49,772 nt of DNA from Bremia lactucae. Its lineage: Eukaryota; Oomycota; Peronosporomycetes; Peronosporales; Peronosporaceae. Position numbers and translations under genes: made by a program. The stretch covers positions 4,261,507-4,311,278 of the forward strand of contig NC_090615.1 in NCBI RefSeq assembly GCF_004359215.1. The letters are read 5' to 3'. The notes under the pieces are model-generated. The model was not told the origin of the DNA, made no database searches, and saw only the letters and a list, made by a program, of their open reading frames with translations. Below, one piece after another: positions 10,143 through 20,500 of the stretch. Numbering within the stretch: the stretch's first letter is position 1; every line of letters begins with the position of its first letter.

Positions 10143-10605
10143 TGTCCCGTTACATAAATATTATTTTTGTGAGAGGAATAATTAATACTATTTCCTACGA
10201 GAGGAAATAAATAAAGAAGTACGAATTAAGACTTTACAATTCTACTATTACCAAATCTGGTATTATTGACCAATAAGACATTAGTTCTATTGATTGGTTG
10301 ATTTAAGTTTAAGTCAACCCCGCCAATCGTTAAGAGACACAATTGTGCGGTGCGCAAGTAGGCGCCATACATAGTTTGTTAATAACATAATAAAGTCAGC
10401 TAGAAGATCGTTACGTACGAACTTAATATATTAATACAGTTTTACTTTTTCTCTATTCTAAAGCCTTATAAGCAACCTTTGGAAGCTAAGACTACTTAGC
10501 TACCTGTAATCTGCACGTCGTGTACGTGAAGTAACCGAGCCACCCCACCTTCACTGTAATCAGTGCAGGTTGACTAGTACTGTTGTCAGTTCCAGCAAAG
10601 GTTAC
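10143..10605 (+). repeat. LTR-II, 5' LTR of element C
   Basis: It begins within the LTR at TGTCCCGTTACATAAATATT; the initial TGAAACGGGG seen at 17683 is lost. It ends at GTTAC before the primer site, with CCCCG deleted from the usual CCCCGTTACA. Confidence 0.8.
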
Positions 10606-10606
10606 C

Positions 10607-10625
10607 TGGTAGCACTCTGTAGTCA
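10607..10625 (+). promoter_or_regulatory. Primer-binding site of element C
   Basis: TGGTAGCACTCTGTAGTC follows the LTR. TGG is the complement of a tRNA CCA end. The same site occurs in elements B, F, G and H; the tRNA is not identified. Confidence 0.65.
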
Positions 10626-10655
10626 ATTCAACGGCCCACGCACGTTCCATCCAAC

Positions 10656-11575
10656 ATGGACATGTCAGATGATAAAGGAGAGAGCTTTCAAGCCTTTCAA
10701 GAAGGCTATCACGCAACGCGTGAGGGGTCTACTCATTTGAGTGACCTTGAAGGGGGAGAGCGATCGATCGGTCGTAGGCGGGCCCGCCGTAAGCGCAATG
10801 TTGTTCGCTCCACAAAGAGACGAGCAACATGCGGCTATAGCCGAGTTCATTCAAACACGAACTCGCCGGGACCCAAGAGAATGTAGCCTTGCTTCACCAA
10901 CATGGCTCTCAACACGCGGCTGTGTTGAGAAAACAGGGCGCTCAACAATTAAAACTGTTGAGACAGCAGCATTTACATGCTGCTAGCGGGCCGACGCTTC
11001 CACGACGATCTGAAAGCTTGAAGATCGAAATCCCTACGTTTAAGGCAGTCGAAGGCAACTCCCTTTTAAGATGGTTTGTCAAATTAAACGACGCCATAAA
11101 AGTTCGCCGCATCAGTGATAATGCGACGAAAGTGATATGTGGCATGTCCAACTTTGCCGGACGTGCCAAATCTTGGGCCTTGGGGATCAAGCTTCACGAC
11201 CCGTTGGTTTTTGAGTCGTATGAGGTCTTTAAGACCCGGCTCTGGCAAACATTTGAGCCGCCACACGTGCCGAATTCAGGTTCGAGTCGAGCTCCTGGAT
11301 TTGATACAGGATAATCGTGACCTTCACGCTTATGGGCAGCATACACGATCCCTGTCAGTTGTATCGTGAGTCATCTAATTGGTGAACAAACACAGGTAAC
11401 CTTCAAATTACAAACAGTTACAAAAATGTAATCGTTGTCAAAAGACCGTCCACTACGCCTATGAGTTTAGAGCCTTACGGCCAGTGCCTCGAAACACTGA
11501 GCGAAAAGATCGACCTTCCGCTAGGAGCAGTGGAGGACGTGGATCCAAAGCTGTTGCGAAATTGCAACGACTAGA
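10656..11575 (+). pseudogene. Gag of element C (frameshifted)
   Basis: The start ATGGACATGTCAGATGAT leads into a short N-terminal frame, and the reading continues in a second frame (VSAMLFAPQRDEQHAAIAEF). The third frame, 10889-11314, holds the capsid-like core: IEIPTFKAVEGNSLLRWFVK, FAGRAKSWALGIKL and WQTFEPP. A further shift gives RVELLDLIQDNRDLHAYGQH. A recognisable CCHC knuckle, present in gag of B and F, is not seen here. Gag would form the virus-like particle; this copy cannot make an intact one. Confidence 0.75.
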
Positions 11576-11689
11576 CGGATCGTCAAAAAAAACGGTCGGG
11601 GTCAGTAGGTGCGGAACGCCCTACTGATCCAGCAACATCAAAAGAGTTTGCAGTCCTTTTGACGAATGTTGCTCCTCACACACATATAT

Positions 11690-12020
11690 TGTGTGAATCT
11701 GCCCCAGGTGATGAGGTTAACCTCATCACCTTGAAAATAAAAGTGTCAAATAAATTGCCACTTAAGTCCCTCGTCGATTGTGGGGCGTCAACAATTTTAT
11801 TCGACGCCAATTGCTAGAAGATCGCAGACTCAAATTTATTGAGCAAGATATCCCTCTAACGCGGATGTCTGTGCGCCTAGCAACAGGCGCATCACTAACA
11901 GTAAAGAAACATGTATTTGGTATCCAATACAAATTAAACGGTTAACAGTGCGATGATGAGTTCATCGAACTCAATTTGCATTAAAAATTTGATGTCATCC
12001 TTGGATGATCATGGCTCAGA
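11690..12020 (+). pseudogene. Retropepsin-like protease of element C
   Basis: LKSLVDCGAST carries the D-[ST/C]-G-A active-site motif (about 11762-11795). After a one-base shift come RRLKFIEQDIPLTRMSVRLATGAS and then FDVILG, the usual second half. The intact counterpart is at 20544-20837 (minus). Frameshift and stops make this copy inactive. Confidence 0.7.
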
Positions 12021-13050
12021 AAGTACGAGCCGTGCATAAATTGGCAGCATCAAGCCATGAAGATGCCTGTCTCTCGTTGATCAAAGGGTCATCTGATGAA
12101 CGTGTCGGAGCGTCCACAAGCGTGTGGATGTCCTGCGAGTGGATGCGATGGCTTCACTTGTGGTTTGGCCGTTTGCATGACTGCACAAGACCTCAGTGTG
12201 GTAACCCATCACGCTGTGGAGTTAGATACTGACGGTTGTGCGCAAGCACAGGCAGCGTTGAAGTTCAACCACTCGAATAAGTTTAGTGGTACGAAACAAG
12301 AAAGCTTGCTTAAAAAGCAATATCCAAATTTTTTAAAACGCTTGTCGTAAATAGGCAGTGCGAAAATCGCAGAACGACTGGAGAGCCGATCGTAGAGGAT
12401 CTCGCTGTGGATGCGCAACCACAGCTAGAGTCAGTTGGGAAGGATACTTACCGAATAAAATTTGAGGGAATAAGTCTAAGAATTTGCGGGAATAAGGTTC
12501 CAGAAACCTATGCTCGAAGGTTCCCAGAAACCTTTGCAAAATAAGTTTTAAAGAGGAAACTGTGACCTTAAATGTCTTAGTAACAATATATCAAGTGTAG
12601 GCGATTATACACTTGATCTAATAGCGCCTCCGAAGTTAACTTTCGAGACAACTTAATTGGCAACGCTTGAGCCAAAAAGATTCTAGCGTGATCTGCGTAG
12701 TGGCAAAGTCAAGCAGATATGCGTACTTGTCACAGATGACAACTATGTGGCCGATATTCGGTCGGCAATCGTGTTTCCTGAGAACGAACGGGATCTCAGC
12801 AGCTCATCGATGGACGAATATGTCCTCGATGAGAAGACTCGGATGGAACATTTTACGTCCCAAACCTGGGAGTCTCTAAATAAAAACCTGATATTAGTAT
12901 TTGATCGAAGTAGTTAGTTGGAGAACTACTCACTTCTTAATACACAACGGCGTCCTGACACAACTAAAAGCAAGCTCCGAGTTGTCTGTAGACAAAATCT
13001 TTGCTCGTAGTTGGCACCAAGGATAATTAGCGCAAGTAACAAGGTTTAAA
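12021..13050 (+). pseudogene. Protease-RT linker of element C
   Basis: This stretch encodes the conserved but unassigned linker found in B and G: ERPQACGCPASGCDG, AQDLSVVTHHAVELDTDGCA, then KQICVLVTDDNYVADI and LSSSSMDEYVLDEKTRME (about 12700-12850). Several stops interrupt it. Role unknown; it may be a spacer processed from the polyprotein. Confidence 0.55.
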
Positions 13051-13058
13051 CCTCATGG

Positions 13059-14065
13059 TTGTCTCGTGAGGCAGGACTTCTATACCTCACGTGGAGTGGG
13101 GTGACTGGTATTTTAATAAGTTTTAATTGGTTGGTCAAGGATGTACTCCCTGAATTCCAACCGTGCGAGTTGCCTAAAGATAAAGGCACTCGACACGAAG
13201 TCGACCTGATTCCAAGTTCGAAATACTGTGTCATGAACCAGTGGCCATTGCCTCGTAAGCAAATATTATCGATCGACAAATTCTTTGCCGAACATTTGGC
13301 AGCGGGCCATGTGAGGGAGTCAACCTTCTCACATAGCACCTGACCTTTTGTGAGCGTAAAGTTACAGGAGAGTGGCGGATGTGCATGCGTTCACGCTGCA
13401 ACGGTACCGGCTCAAGCACCGCTACCACGAGAAAAGTAATCATTGACGGTATGTCAAAGAGTACTTTCTTTTCGTCAATGGATCTGGTGGATGGATTGTA
13501 TTAGATCTTAATGCGTGATCAGGATATCTCGTTCACAGCAGTAAGTACCCCAAGAGGAACGCTATGGGAATGGCTACTTATAATACAAGGGCTTAGTCAT
13601 GCCCCTGCGACATTTAACAGATGTGTAACCAATCTGTTGAGATCGGTGCGGGATTTTTTGCACCGAGCTATTTTGATGACGGCTACGTTCATAGCAGAGC
13701 GATTAACGGAAAGTCGGATGTTGAAGTGAATCGTACCCACGTCCGAAAATTCGTACACTTATGCGAAAGCACAAGTTGTACGCAAGTCTCAAGAAGTGTA
13801 AATTCGCTGCAAGCGAAATACCACTTCTTTGGTGCATCGTGGGTAAACACCTGGTCCGGCAAAGATCAAGGCGATTATCGACTGGACTGTGCCAGTCGAT
13901 GTAAAGGGACTTCGAAAGTTTCTCGGCTTAGCGGCGTACATGCACAAGTACTTTCTAAAATATGCCGAAATGACAGTACATCTTTCTGGTTTGTTGAAGA
14001 AAAATGTAAATTGGTCATAAACGATGATCGTCCGCTTCCTTTGAGGGTATCGAGCAAAGCTTGAT
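13059..14065 (+). pseudogene. Reverse transcriptase of element C
   Basis: Blocks in order: LPEFQPCELPKDKGTRHEVD, KYCVMNQWPLPR, AAGHVRES, STFFSSMDLVDGLY, ISFTAVSTPRGTLWEWL, ATFNRCVTNLLRSVRDF, and the catalytic YFDD at 13669-13680, followed by KCKLVINDD and palm-thumb remnants. At least three frameshifts and stops split it. The catalytic Asp pair itself is preserved. It makes cDNA from element RNA in intact relatives. Confidence 0.8.
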
Positions 14066-14354
14066 GCAATCACCAAGATTGGCGATTGACGGCGCAGATC
14101 GCGTCATCAGTTATCAATCGCGTAAGCTTCAACCAGCTGAACGCAACTATAAAAATAATTGCCATGAAATATGCACTGGCTAAGTTTAGTGTCTATCTCT
14201 TGGGAGATAAAACGTTCATTGTTTATACGGACAAGCGTCTTTACGCACGGCCGTAACTAGTCCAACCCACTGCTCCAACAATAAGTGTTCGTCGTCGACA
14301 TTACTTGACGACGTTAAAAGAGCTTATCAAGAAGATAGGGCTATTAAAGGGCTG
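14066..14354 (+). pseudogene. RNase H remnant of element C
   Basis: The plus strand reads IDGADRVISYQSRKLQPAERNYKN and, after shifts, ASLRTAVTSPTH and SSSTLLDDVKRAYQEDRAIKGLMD. The catalytic residues cannot be followed reliably. It is shorter than the roughly 130-residue domain expected, so part is deleted. Confidence 0.65.
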
Positions 14355-15290
14355 ATGGATTACCTGAGAAACAATCCTTTTAAGGATTGTCGAAACTGTA
14401 TAGATCCTCAACAGATCGAAACAAAAAAACGGAATGGGTTACTGTACTATATAGCCATTGCTGGCGACACGCCTCGTGTCGTCATCCCCACCCATAATGA
14501 TTTGCGTTTACGCATCATGTATGAGTGCCACGATGCACCTATAAGTGGTCATTGTGGACATGAGAAGACCTATCTCACGAAACGTCGCGACTTTTACTGG
14601 CCACGCCAGTATGAGTTCGTCCGCAAGTACATACGTACTTGCGAAGTTTGTCAACAGGTGAAGCCCAGTGCTTCATCTTGTGCTCCATTACAACCTCTGC
14701 CTGTTCCAACAGAGTGTTGGCAGTCTATATCCATGGATTTCCTGTTGAATTTTCCGACGACGAACACAATAACAACGGTATTCTCGTTTTTGTTAATCGT
14801 TTCAGTAAAATAATATACATCTTGCTGCAGTACCGGAGTCTATCACAGCCAAAGGCTGTGCTCATGTCTTTGTTGACACGATATTTCGACTCCAAGGGTT
14901 ACCCTTGAACTGGTCTCAGATCGAGACCCTAGGTTCACAGCAGAATTTTGGGAACCTGTCTTAAAATCACTTGGAACTCAGTGGAAAATATCAACTTCTG
15001 ATCATCCTGCAACAGATAATCAGACGGAGCTGATTATCTGTTTCAGGATGATCAGAAGCTGTGCAAACCGTATTCTCGAAGAGAAACTTCGCGGATACGT
15101 TCCTGCGCATAAGAGTTGGAGCGAGTTCTTGCCGATGGTAGAATTTGCCATCAACAATTCAGTGCATGCTTTTACGAAACATACACCATTTATCGGGAAT
15201 GGCTTTCGCCACCCACGTATACCCACCTTGTTTGAGAGTGACTCTTATTCAAGCGGTAAAGACTCGCTCGAGCAAAGAACCTTCTAGCTC
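14355..15290 (+). pseudogene. Integrase core of element C
   Basis: The zinc-binding HHCC domain is clear: HDAPISGHCGHEKT followed by CEVC (14530-14650). The first catalytic Asp lies in SISMDFLLNF, the second in a decayed stretch near 14920, and Glu in FLPMVEFAINNSVHAF (about 15125-15165). A 29-bp hairpin (14995-15058) has replaced the conserved TDGQTER turn and inserted about 10 codons. Stops and frameshifts elsewhere make it dead. Confidence 0.8.
14995..15058. repeat. Near-perfect 29-bp inverted repeat in integrase
   Basis: The left arm at 14995-15023 and right arm at 15030-15058 are complementary at 28 of 29 positions, around a 6-base loop ACGGAG. Other elements have no such palindrome at this point. 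Confidence 0.9.
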
Positions 15291-15700
15291 TTGCTCATCA
15301 CGCATTAGCACTAAGGTCAATGCGAATGATACCAATGTTTAAATAATTAACATTGAAGTCGACAAACTCAGTTATAACAACAATGCTAATACTGACATTG
15401 ACAACGATGCTAAAACCTCAGCATCGAAAACAATATTATTAATCATAACGATAATACTCTCAATAATGGAGAGATTGATATCTCCACAGTGCGAGCCGGT
15501 CGCACTGAAAACAAAAATAAAACCGTGTCAGCAGGAGATTTCCTGTTGGCTAGAGAAGCAGTGGTCCGTTTCGCACAGGATTCCATCGCTGATGCAGTGT
15601 CCGACAGAAACGGAACTCTGATAAAAATGACAAAGCAAACATACTTTCATCTAACGTGAATGACCTAGTCCTAATGTCTACGGTAAACCTACCAAAACGT
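15291..15700 (+). pseudogene. Decayed integrase linker of element C
   Basis: An AT-rich, Asn-rich reading (YNNNANTDIDNDAKTS) and EAVVRFAQDSIADAVSDRN. No independent gene. It connects the catalytic core to the C-terminal domain. Confidence 0.5.
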
Positions 15701-16440
15701 GTAGTGACGAATGTAGGCAGTGATAAATTACTGCTTAGGTATATCGGCCCGTTTCGTGTACTACATCACCAAGGCAATGCGTACACGATCGAGCTGCCTC
15801 GTAGGATGCGTACGTATCCTACTTTTTATGTTTGAGCGTCTCCGCCCTTACTATCAGTACGAGGCTTCTTCCAATTCCGAATCACCCCGGAACGATCTAA
15901 GGCGTCTTCCAAAGCCTGATTGTCCCGAGCTAACGAGCGATAGTTTCGGGACAGAGTCTGGTTCTCACGAATCAGTTGTTCCACTACATCCTCCAAGGAT
16001 GGGAGCTTTTGACGAGCTGTCACCAGCTCGTTTTGAAGGGACATATATGTCCTTTCGTTCGCCAGTTGATCAGTCGCAACCTGTGCACAATTTCTCAACT
16101 GGTCACGAGAAACCGTCATCACCGCTAACTCGCGGCGACTGGATCGCTCGTGATCAGTATCCACCCTTTAATAATAAAGGGTGTGATCCAAATCACGATG
16201 TTGACTCGGGTTTGTCAAACGAGGCGAACCCGATATTTCCCCCCTTCACATCCATTGACGGATTCGAGTGGTGAGAAGCGTTTTCTTGTTGAAAGCTTCT
16301 CGAACCACCGTGAGGTAAAGGAGGTTCGAACGAGTAATCTCGTTCGTCCCTCGCATGATAGTAGTGAACATCGCTCCGAACTGATGCTGGACGTTCCGGG
16401 TCTTGTCTTGTAATACGACGAGACCTATCCTCCTCGAAAG
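15701..16440 (+). pseudogene. Integrase C-terminus and chromodomain of element C
   Basis: LLLRYIGPFRVLHHQGNAYT and IELPRRMRTYPTFYV give the integrase tail. After a single stop the frame stays open (15720-16274) through a Pro/Ser-rich linker to GFEW. The chromodomain follows at about 16260-16440: FLVESFSNHREVKEVRTSNL, RSELMLDVPGLVL and YDETYPP, with gaps. The opposite strand of this whole region is the C-terminal part of the antisense accessory ORF. Confidence 0.75.
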
Positions 16441-17539
16441 AAGGTCCATCGGAAAACGAGTGCTTCCCGCGCTCGTAAAAAGGATTGGAGGTTCTCAATC
16501 TCTAGACGCACCTCGTAAGAGATGAGCGTCCTACAATGAAGATCTTTGAGGGAAACGATTCCTTAAAGGCGTGACCTGCACCCTTAAAACAGCATGGGCA
16601 TGAGTCCCCCCACTAGAGGCAACGAATCCCTGCCTCTCCAGATAAACGGTGCAACTTATAGCGCGCACCGTTCACAAGAAGGATTAGCTTGTGAAGCCAG
16701 ACCTCACGGTCTATGTTTTGTACATTTTGTACAAAGGCTGTCCAAGCTTGGAACAAAGGTTTGACATCTTTTTCCCGTTTAGGAGAGTACCACCGATGCC
16801 GGAAAAAGGCATCTATGAAGAATTCCGGCTCATCCCAACCCAGGCTTGTAAAGCCTGCATGAGTCGATTAGCGGAATATGATATCGATCGTTGGTCATTC
16901 CAGGCCAACGAATTAGGTTATCGTCAGACGGCAACGAAGGCCTCTTTTCAGGATCGAACCGCAACGTATTGCGGTCCCTCTCCTGTTGGCTCATGTTAAC
17001 GTTAACTCTAATTTGGCCCTTGGAGCATCCCTAGAATCATTCCTTTCCAGTTGATGCAAACTACCACTACCAGCAGCACTCTTTTCATCACTACCACTTA
17101 GTTCCTGGTGACGCACACTAACGTCACCAGAGTGATTATCGCCCACGGAGTCATCATCAGATGCCTCCCCACCAAAGATATTCGACGAGTCAAATAACCT
17201 CGTCATCACCTATTTGGTTGTCACATTAGAGCCCAAAGGTTTAACGGACTCGGCCCCGGGTGATTTGGCTGCCTTTACAGCAGAAACTGAGTCAGGCGAT
17301 GCAGGTGACTTGGAACAGTCACCTACATTGGTGTACAGGTGACTTGTCACTGTCACCTGCAATGTAATCAACAGATGACATGTCCCAGTCACCTTTAGTG
17401 GGAGTGTGAGGTGACGTATTCCGCGCAGTAGACGTATTAGCGTCTACTGAACATTTGCAATACAAACAGCTGCACCGATCCGGGCAGCTGCCAGCTTTGC
17501 GGCCTCAAAGGCCACGCGCACAGACTTATTAGTCGCCAT
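15826..17539 (-). pseudogene. Antisense accessory ORF of element C (most complete copy)
   Basis: Start ATG at 17539 gives MATNKSVRVAFEAAKLAAAR. Then, through stops: VMTRLFDSSNIFGGEASDDD and NHSGDVSVRHQELSG (17209-16991); RDRNTLRFDPEKRPSLPSDD, IRWPGMTNDRY, EFFIDAFFRHRW, LFQAWTAFVQNVQNIDREVW, YKLHRLSGEAG and CPCC (about 16590-16990); SFSDGPSFEEDRSRRITRQD (16498-16193); and a coiled coil with NELVTARQKLPSLEDVVEQL (16164-15826). About 550 residues in all. The second half lies opposite the chromodomain and integrase tail. No domain is recognised; particle-associated or silencing-related roles are only guesses. Plant Gypsy elements such as Grande also carry antisense ORFs after pol. Confidence 0.65.
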
Positions 17540-17667
17540 GTTAATTTTGTTCAAAATCAATTAATGAAAATAAAATTGGTTTATAGATTAAAATCAATAA
17601 TGCAAAGAGGGAAAGACATAATAGTATTTCCTGTCACCCTACATCAGTCACTATAGTGACTGTTGCT

Positions 17668-17682
17668 TAAGGGGCGGAATGA
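17668..17682 (+). promoter_or_regulatory. Polypurine tract of element C
   Basis: AAGGGGCGGAATGA abuts the 3' LTR and sets the plus orientation. Confidence 0.65.
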
Positions 17683-18184
17683 TGAAACGGGGTGTCCCGT
17701 TACATAAGTATTACTTCCTATAAGACGAATATTAATATTATTTTCTATGAAAGGAATAATTAGAGAAGTACAAAACTATTATCTCTACTAATTTTGACTT
17801 AAATAGTTCCAATTTTACCGAATTTGGTGATATTGATGCAATAAGACGTAGCTTTATTGATTGGTGATTTCGGTCTAAAACAACCCCTCCAATCATTTAA
17901 AGACACGATTGTGCGGTGCGCAAGGTGACGCCATACTTAGTTTGTTAAAACATAAAGTTCAGTAGTAGATGGAAGATAGTTACGTAGGAAACCAAATATT
18001 TATTCAGTTTTCCTTTCTCTGTTCTAAGCCTTAGTCGAGACCTTAAGAAACTAAAAACCATTAGCTTCGTAGAGACCTTCCACAGTGCCTTCGTGTGCTT
18101 AAAGTTTCGAGGTATCTCACCTTTACTGTAATCAGTGAAAGGTTTACTATTACTTACTAGTATTAGTGAAAGATGTCCCGTTTC
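17683..18184 (+). repeat. LTR-II, 3' LTR of element C
   Basis: 502 bp. It starts TGAAACGGGGTGTCCCGTTACA and ends TCCCGTTTCA. It aligns with 10143-10605 and 46156-46655, and with the reverse complement of 46928-47408. Confidence 0.85.
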
Positions 18185-18791
18185 AATCCATCAATCCTTT
18201 AAAATTCTAATCTTCTTTAAAGGCCCTTCCAATGTCGCCAAGCAGTGTTGACGACGGAAAACTTATTGTTTCAAAAGTGGGCTCTTGCTCACTGTTAAAT
18301 GTTGCAACAGTGAGCTTATCCTCACTGTTACTTTGCTCAGCCGGCTCAAAATCGAGCCTGCGCGAAAGGGCATCGGCGACGAGAAGAAGTCGTTTCCTTG
18401 GAGAAGTTATACTGCACGAAGAGAGACAACCATCTCGCCGTTCTTTTCGAGAGGCGTGGACTGTCGCGGCCGTACGTAAGATGCATGGTCGTCAGTTTAC
18501 AGGACACAAGGTCTATCACCTAAGTGATAAACCCTAAACTTATCCAGTGCGTATTTCATGACAAGGCATTCCTTGTCATGCACTGAATATTTGCGCTCAG
18601 CTAACTACAGCTGAGGCGCTCTGCGCGTCTATAGCATATTGCATTTACGCACAGCCGATTGCGAAATTGCTGGCGTCACAGACCACATGAAATGGTATGA
18701 CTTGGTCTGCAATCGCCAATCCTGGCGATTGCATCAAGCTTTGCTTAATACCTTTAAAGGAACGCTGACAATCAGCGTTCCATAGCCATTG
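18185..18791 (-). pseudogene. RNase H remnant of element B
   Basis: The minus strand gives the decayed RNase H and its tail, ending in SSSTLLGDIGRAFKED and KGLMD, which matches 14290-14360 of element C. Stops interrupt it. The plus-strand frame here (18232-18537) is its shadow. Confidence 0.6.
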
Positions 18792-19738
18792 CTATTCTTT
18801 TTTCAAGAGACGAGAGAGATAAACTGTCATCTCGGCATAATTGCGGGAGTACTTGTGCAAGTACGCCGCTAATCCAAGGAGCTTTCTTAGTATCTTGACA
18901 TCGACTGGAACTGGCCGGTCAATAATTGCCTTGATCTTTTCGGGATCAGGGCCGCCGTGACTACCGACGACGCACCCAGGAAGTAATATTTCGCTTGCAG
19001 CGAATACACACTTCTTGAGATTTGCATACAATTTATTCTTTCGCATAAGTGTAAGAACCTGACGAACGTGAGTTTTATGAACTTCCACGTCCAACTTCCC
19101 GTCCATGTCCCGGCTTTGGACGAATATATCGTCAAAATAACTCGGTGCGAATTCTCGTACCGGTCTCAAAAAATACGTTACGCATCTGTTGAATGTGCAG
19201 GGGCGTTACTAAGCCCCTGTGACATTACTAGCCATTCCCAGAGCATCCCACTGGGAGTGCTCACTGCTGTGTACAGGATGTCCCGTTCGCGCATAAGGAT
19301 TTAATAGAACCCATCCATCAGACCATAGACGAAAAGATCGTACTCTTAAATATACCATCTATGATTACGTCTTTTCAAGGTATCGGCGGGTTGCAGCATT
19401 CAGTATGTTGAATGCGTGCACTATCCGCCACCCTCCTGTGGCCTTTCGCACACAGATGGTCGGAGAGCTATCTCGGAGGTTGACTCCCTTACATGGCCCG
19501 CTTTTACTCAATCGGTAAAGAATTTGTCGATCGCAAGTACTTGTTCACGAGGCAGTGGCCACTGCTTCATGACACAGTACTTCGAGCCCAGTTTGAGCTC
19601 AATCTCATGTCGAGTGCCTTTATCTTTATGGCAACTCGCATGGAATTGCTTCAGGAAATACATCCCTGAATTCAATCGAATCCTTTTATAAAGGATTTGT
19701 CTTAAGTGACTCCTAGAATTAAGTAGTATATCTCTCAA
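18792..19738 (-). pseudogene. Reverse transcriptase of element B
   Basis: The N-terminal part (19738-19508) has DKGTRHEIELKLGSKYCVMK and QWPLPREQ. The C-terminal part (19169-18792) is open for 125 codons with APSYFDDIFVQSRDM, YANLKKCVFAASEI, GGPDPEKIKAIIDRPVP and YLHKYSRNYAEMTVYLSRLL. The catalytic YFDD lies at 19128-19139. The middle is frameshifted and has stops around 19300-19500. Confidence 0.8.
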
Positions 19739-20363
19739 TCCGAGTCTTCACATCGAGGACACTTTCGTCCATTGATGAGCTGCTGAAAACCCGCGTTCTC
19801 TGCAAAATTACCACTGACTGAATATCTTTTAGGTATTTGTCCTCTGTGACGAGTACGCAAATCTGCTTGATTCTACCACTATGCAGATCTCTCAAGAACC
19901 GTTTCGGTTCTAGGGCTGGTATTTGAATTATCCCCGAAGTTAACTTCGGAGGCGCATACAGATGAAGAGTATAAGCACCTACTCTCGATATGTCATTAAC
20001 CAAGAGATTCAATGTATCAGTTTCTTCCTGGAATTTATCCACAGGCTGCCGAGGGATTAATCCCTCGGGATGCTGAAGTCTAGTCACTTCAGCATTAACT
20101 ATTTGAGGAGATTTCTCCTCAAGTACGTGAGGACTTGTTCCCTCAACGTCTTCCGATTGTGATTGCGCTATCACAGTCGGGTCCTCTACGGTCGAGTCTC
20201 TACTCGACCTTGGATCATCGCGTTGTCCCTTTTGGGCAACCGGTTTATTCCTTGAATGTCGCCCGCTAGGCGTACATTCATGTCTCAATCTACTCGACTT
20301 ATTCGAGTAGTGGATCTTCGCCGCTGGCTGTTCATTCGCACAGCCGCCGGCAGCTGACTCCAC
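19719..20363 (-). pseudogene. Protease-RT linker of element B (open, 214 codons)
   Basis: A long open frame, basic then acidic. It ends in the block shared with C and G: APPKLTSGIIQIPALEPKRF, LRDLHSGRIKQICVLVTEDK and FSSSSMDESVLDVKTRIE. There is no recognised fold. The region upstream to 20543 holds a 20-bp palindrome and short repeats and is not in frame. Confidence 0.6.
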
Positions 20364-20480
20364 AGGGTGATTAGTAATTACACTATGATTTTGTGCAGTT
20401 GTACTAACGACCGTACCACAACAGAGGCCATCGAGAACAAGTGGCAGGCACCTTTATGAATGTGGACGCTCTAAGACGTT

Positions 20481-20500
20481 CATCAGATGGCCATCTGATG
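20481..20500. repeat. Perfect 20-bp palindrome between direct repeats
   Basis: CATCAGATGGCCATCTGATG is self-complementary. GAACAAGTGGCAGGCA followed by CTTTATGAAT occurs on both sides (about 20432 and 20499), suggesting a local duplication with inversion in the protease-linker segment of element B. Confidence 0.85.

Larger units (their letters stand above)
10143..18184 (+). mobile_element. Gypsy chromovirus element C, full length but dead
   Basis: An 8.0-kb unit with an LTR-II at each end, a primer site, gag, protease, RT, RNase H, integrase and chromodomain in order, a long antisense ORF, and a polypurine tract. Every ORF is interrupted by stops or frameshifts and the two LTRs have diverged clearly, so insertion is old. 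The first dozen bases of the 5' LTR are missing. No target duplication could be recognised. Confidence 0.85.

Noticed and set aside
16691..16999. Plus-strand 102-codon frame in element C
   Set aside because: It covers the RHRW-QAWTAF-YKLHRL part of the antisense accessory ORF and has no similarity of its own.
18232..18537. 101-codon plus-strand frame as a host protein
   Set aside because: It is antisense to the RNase H region of element B.
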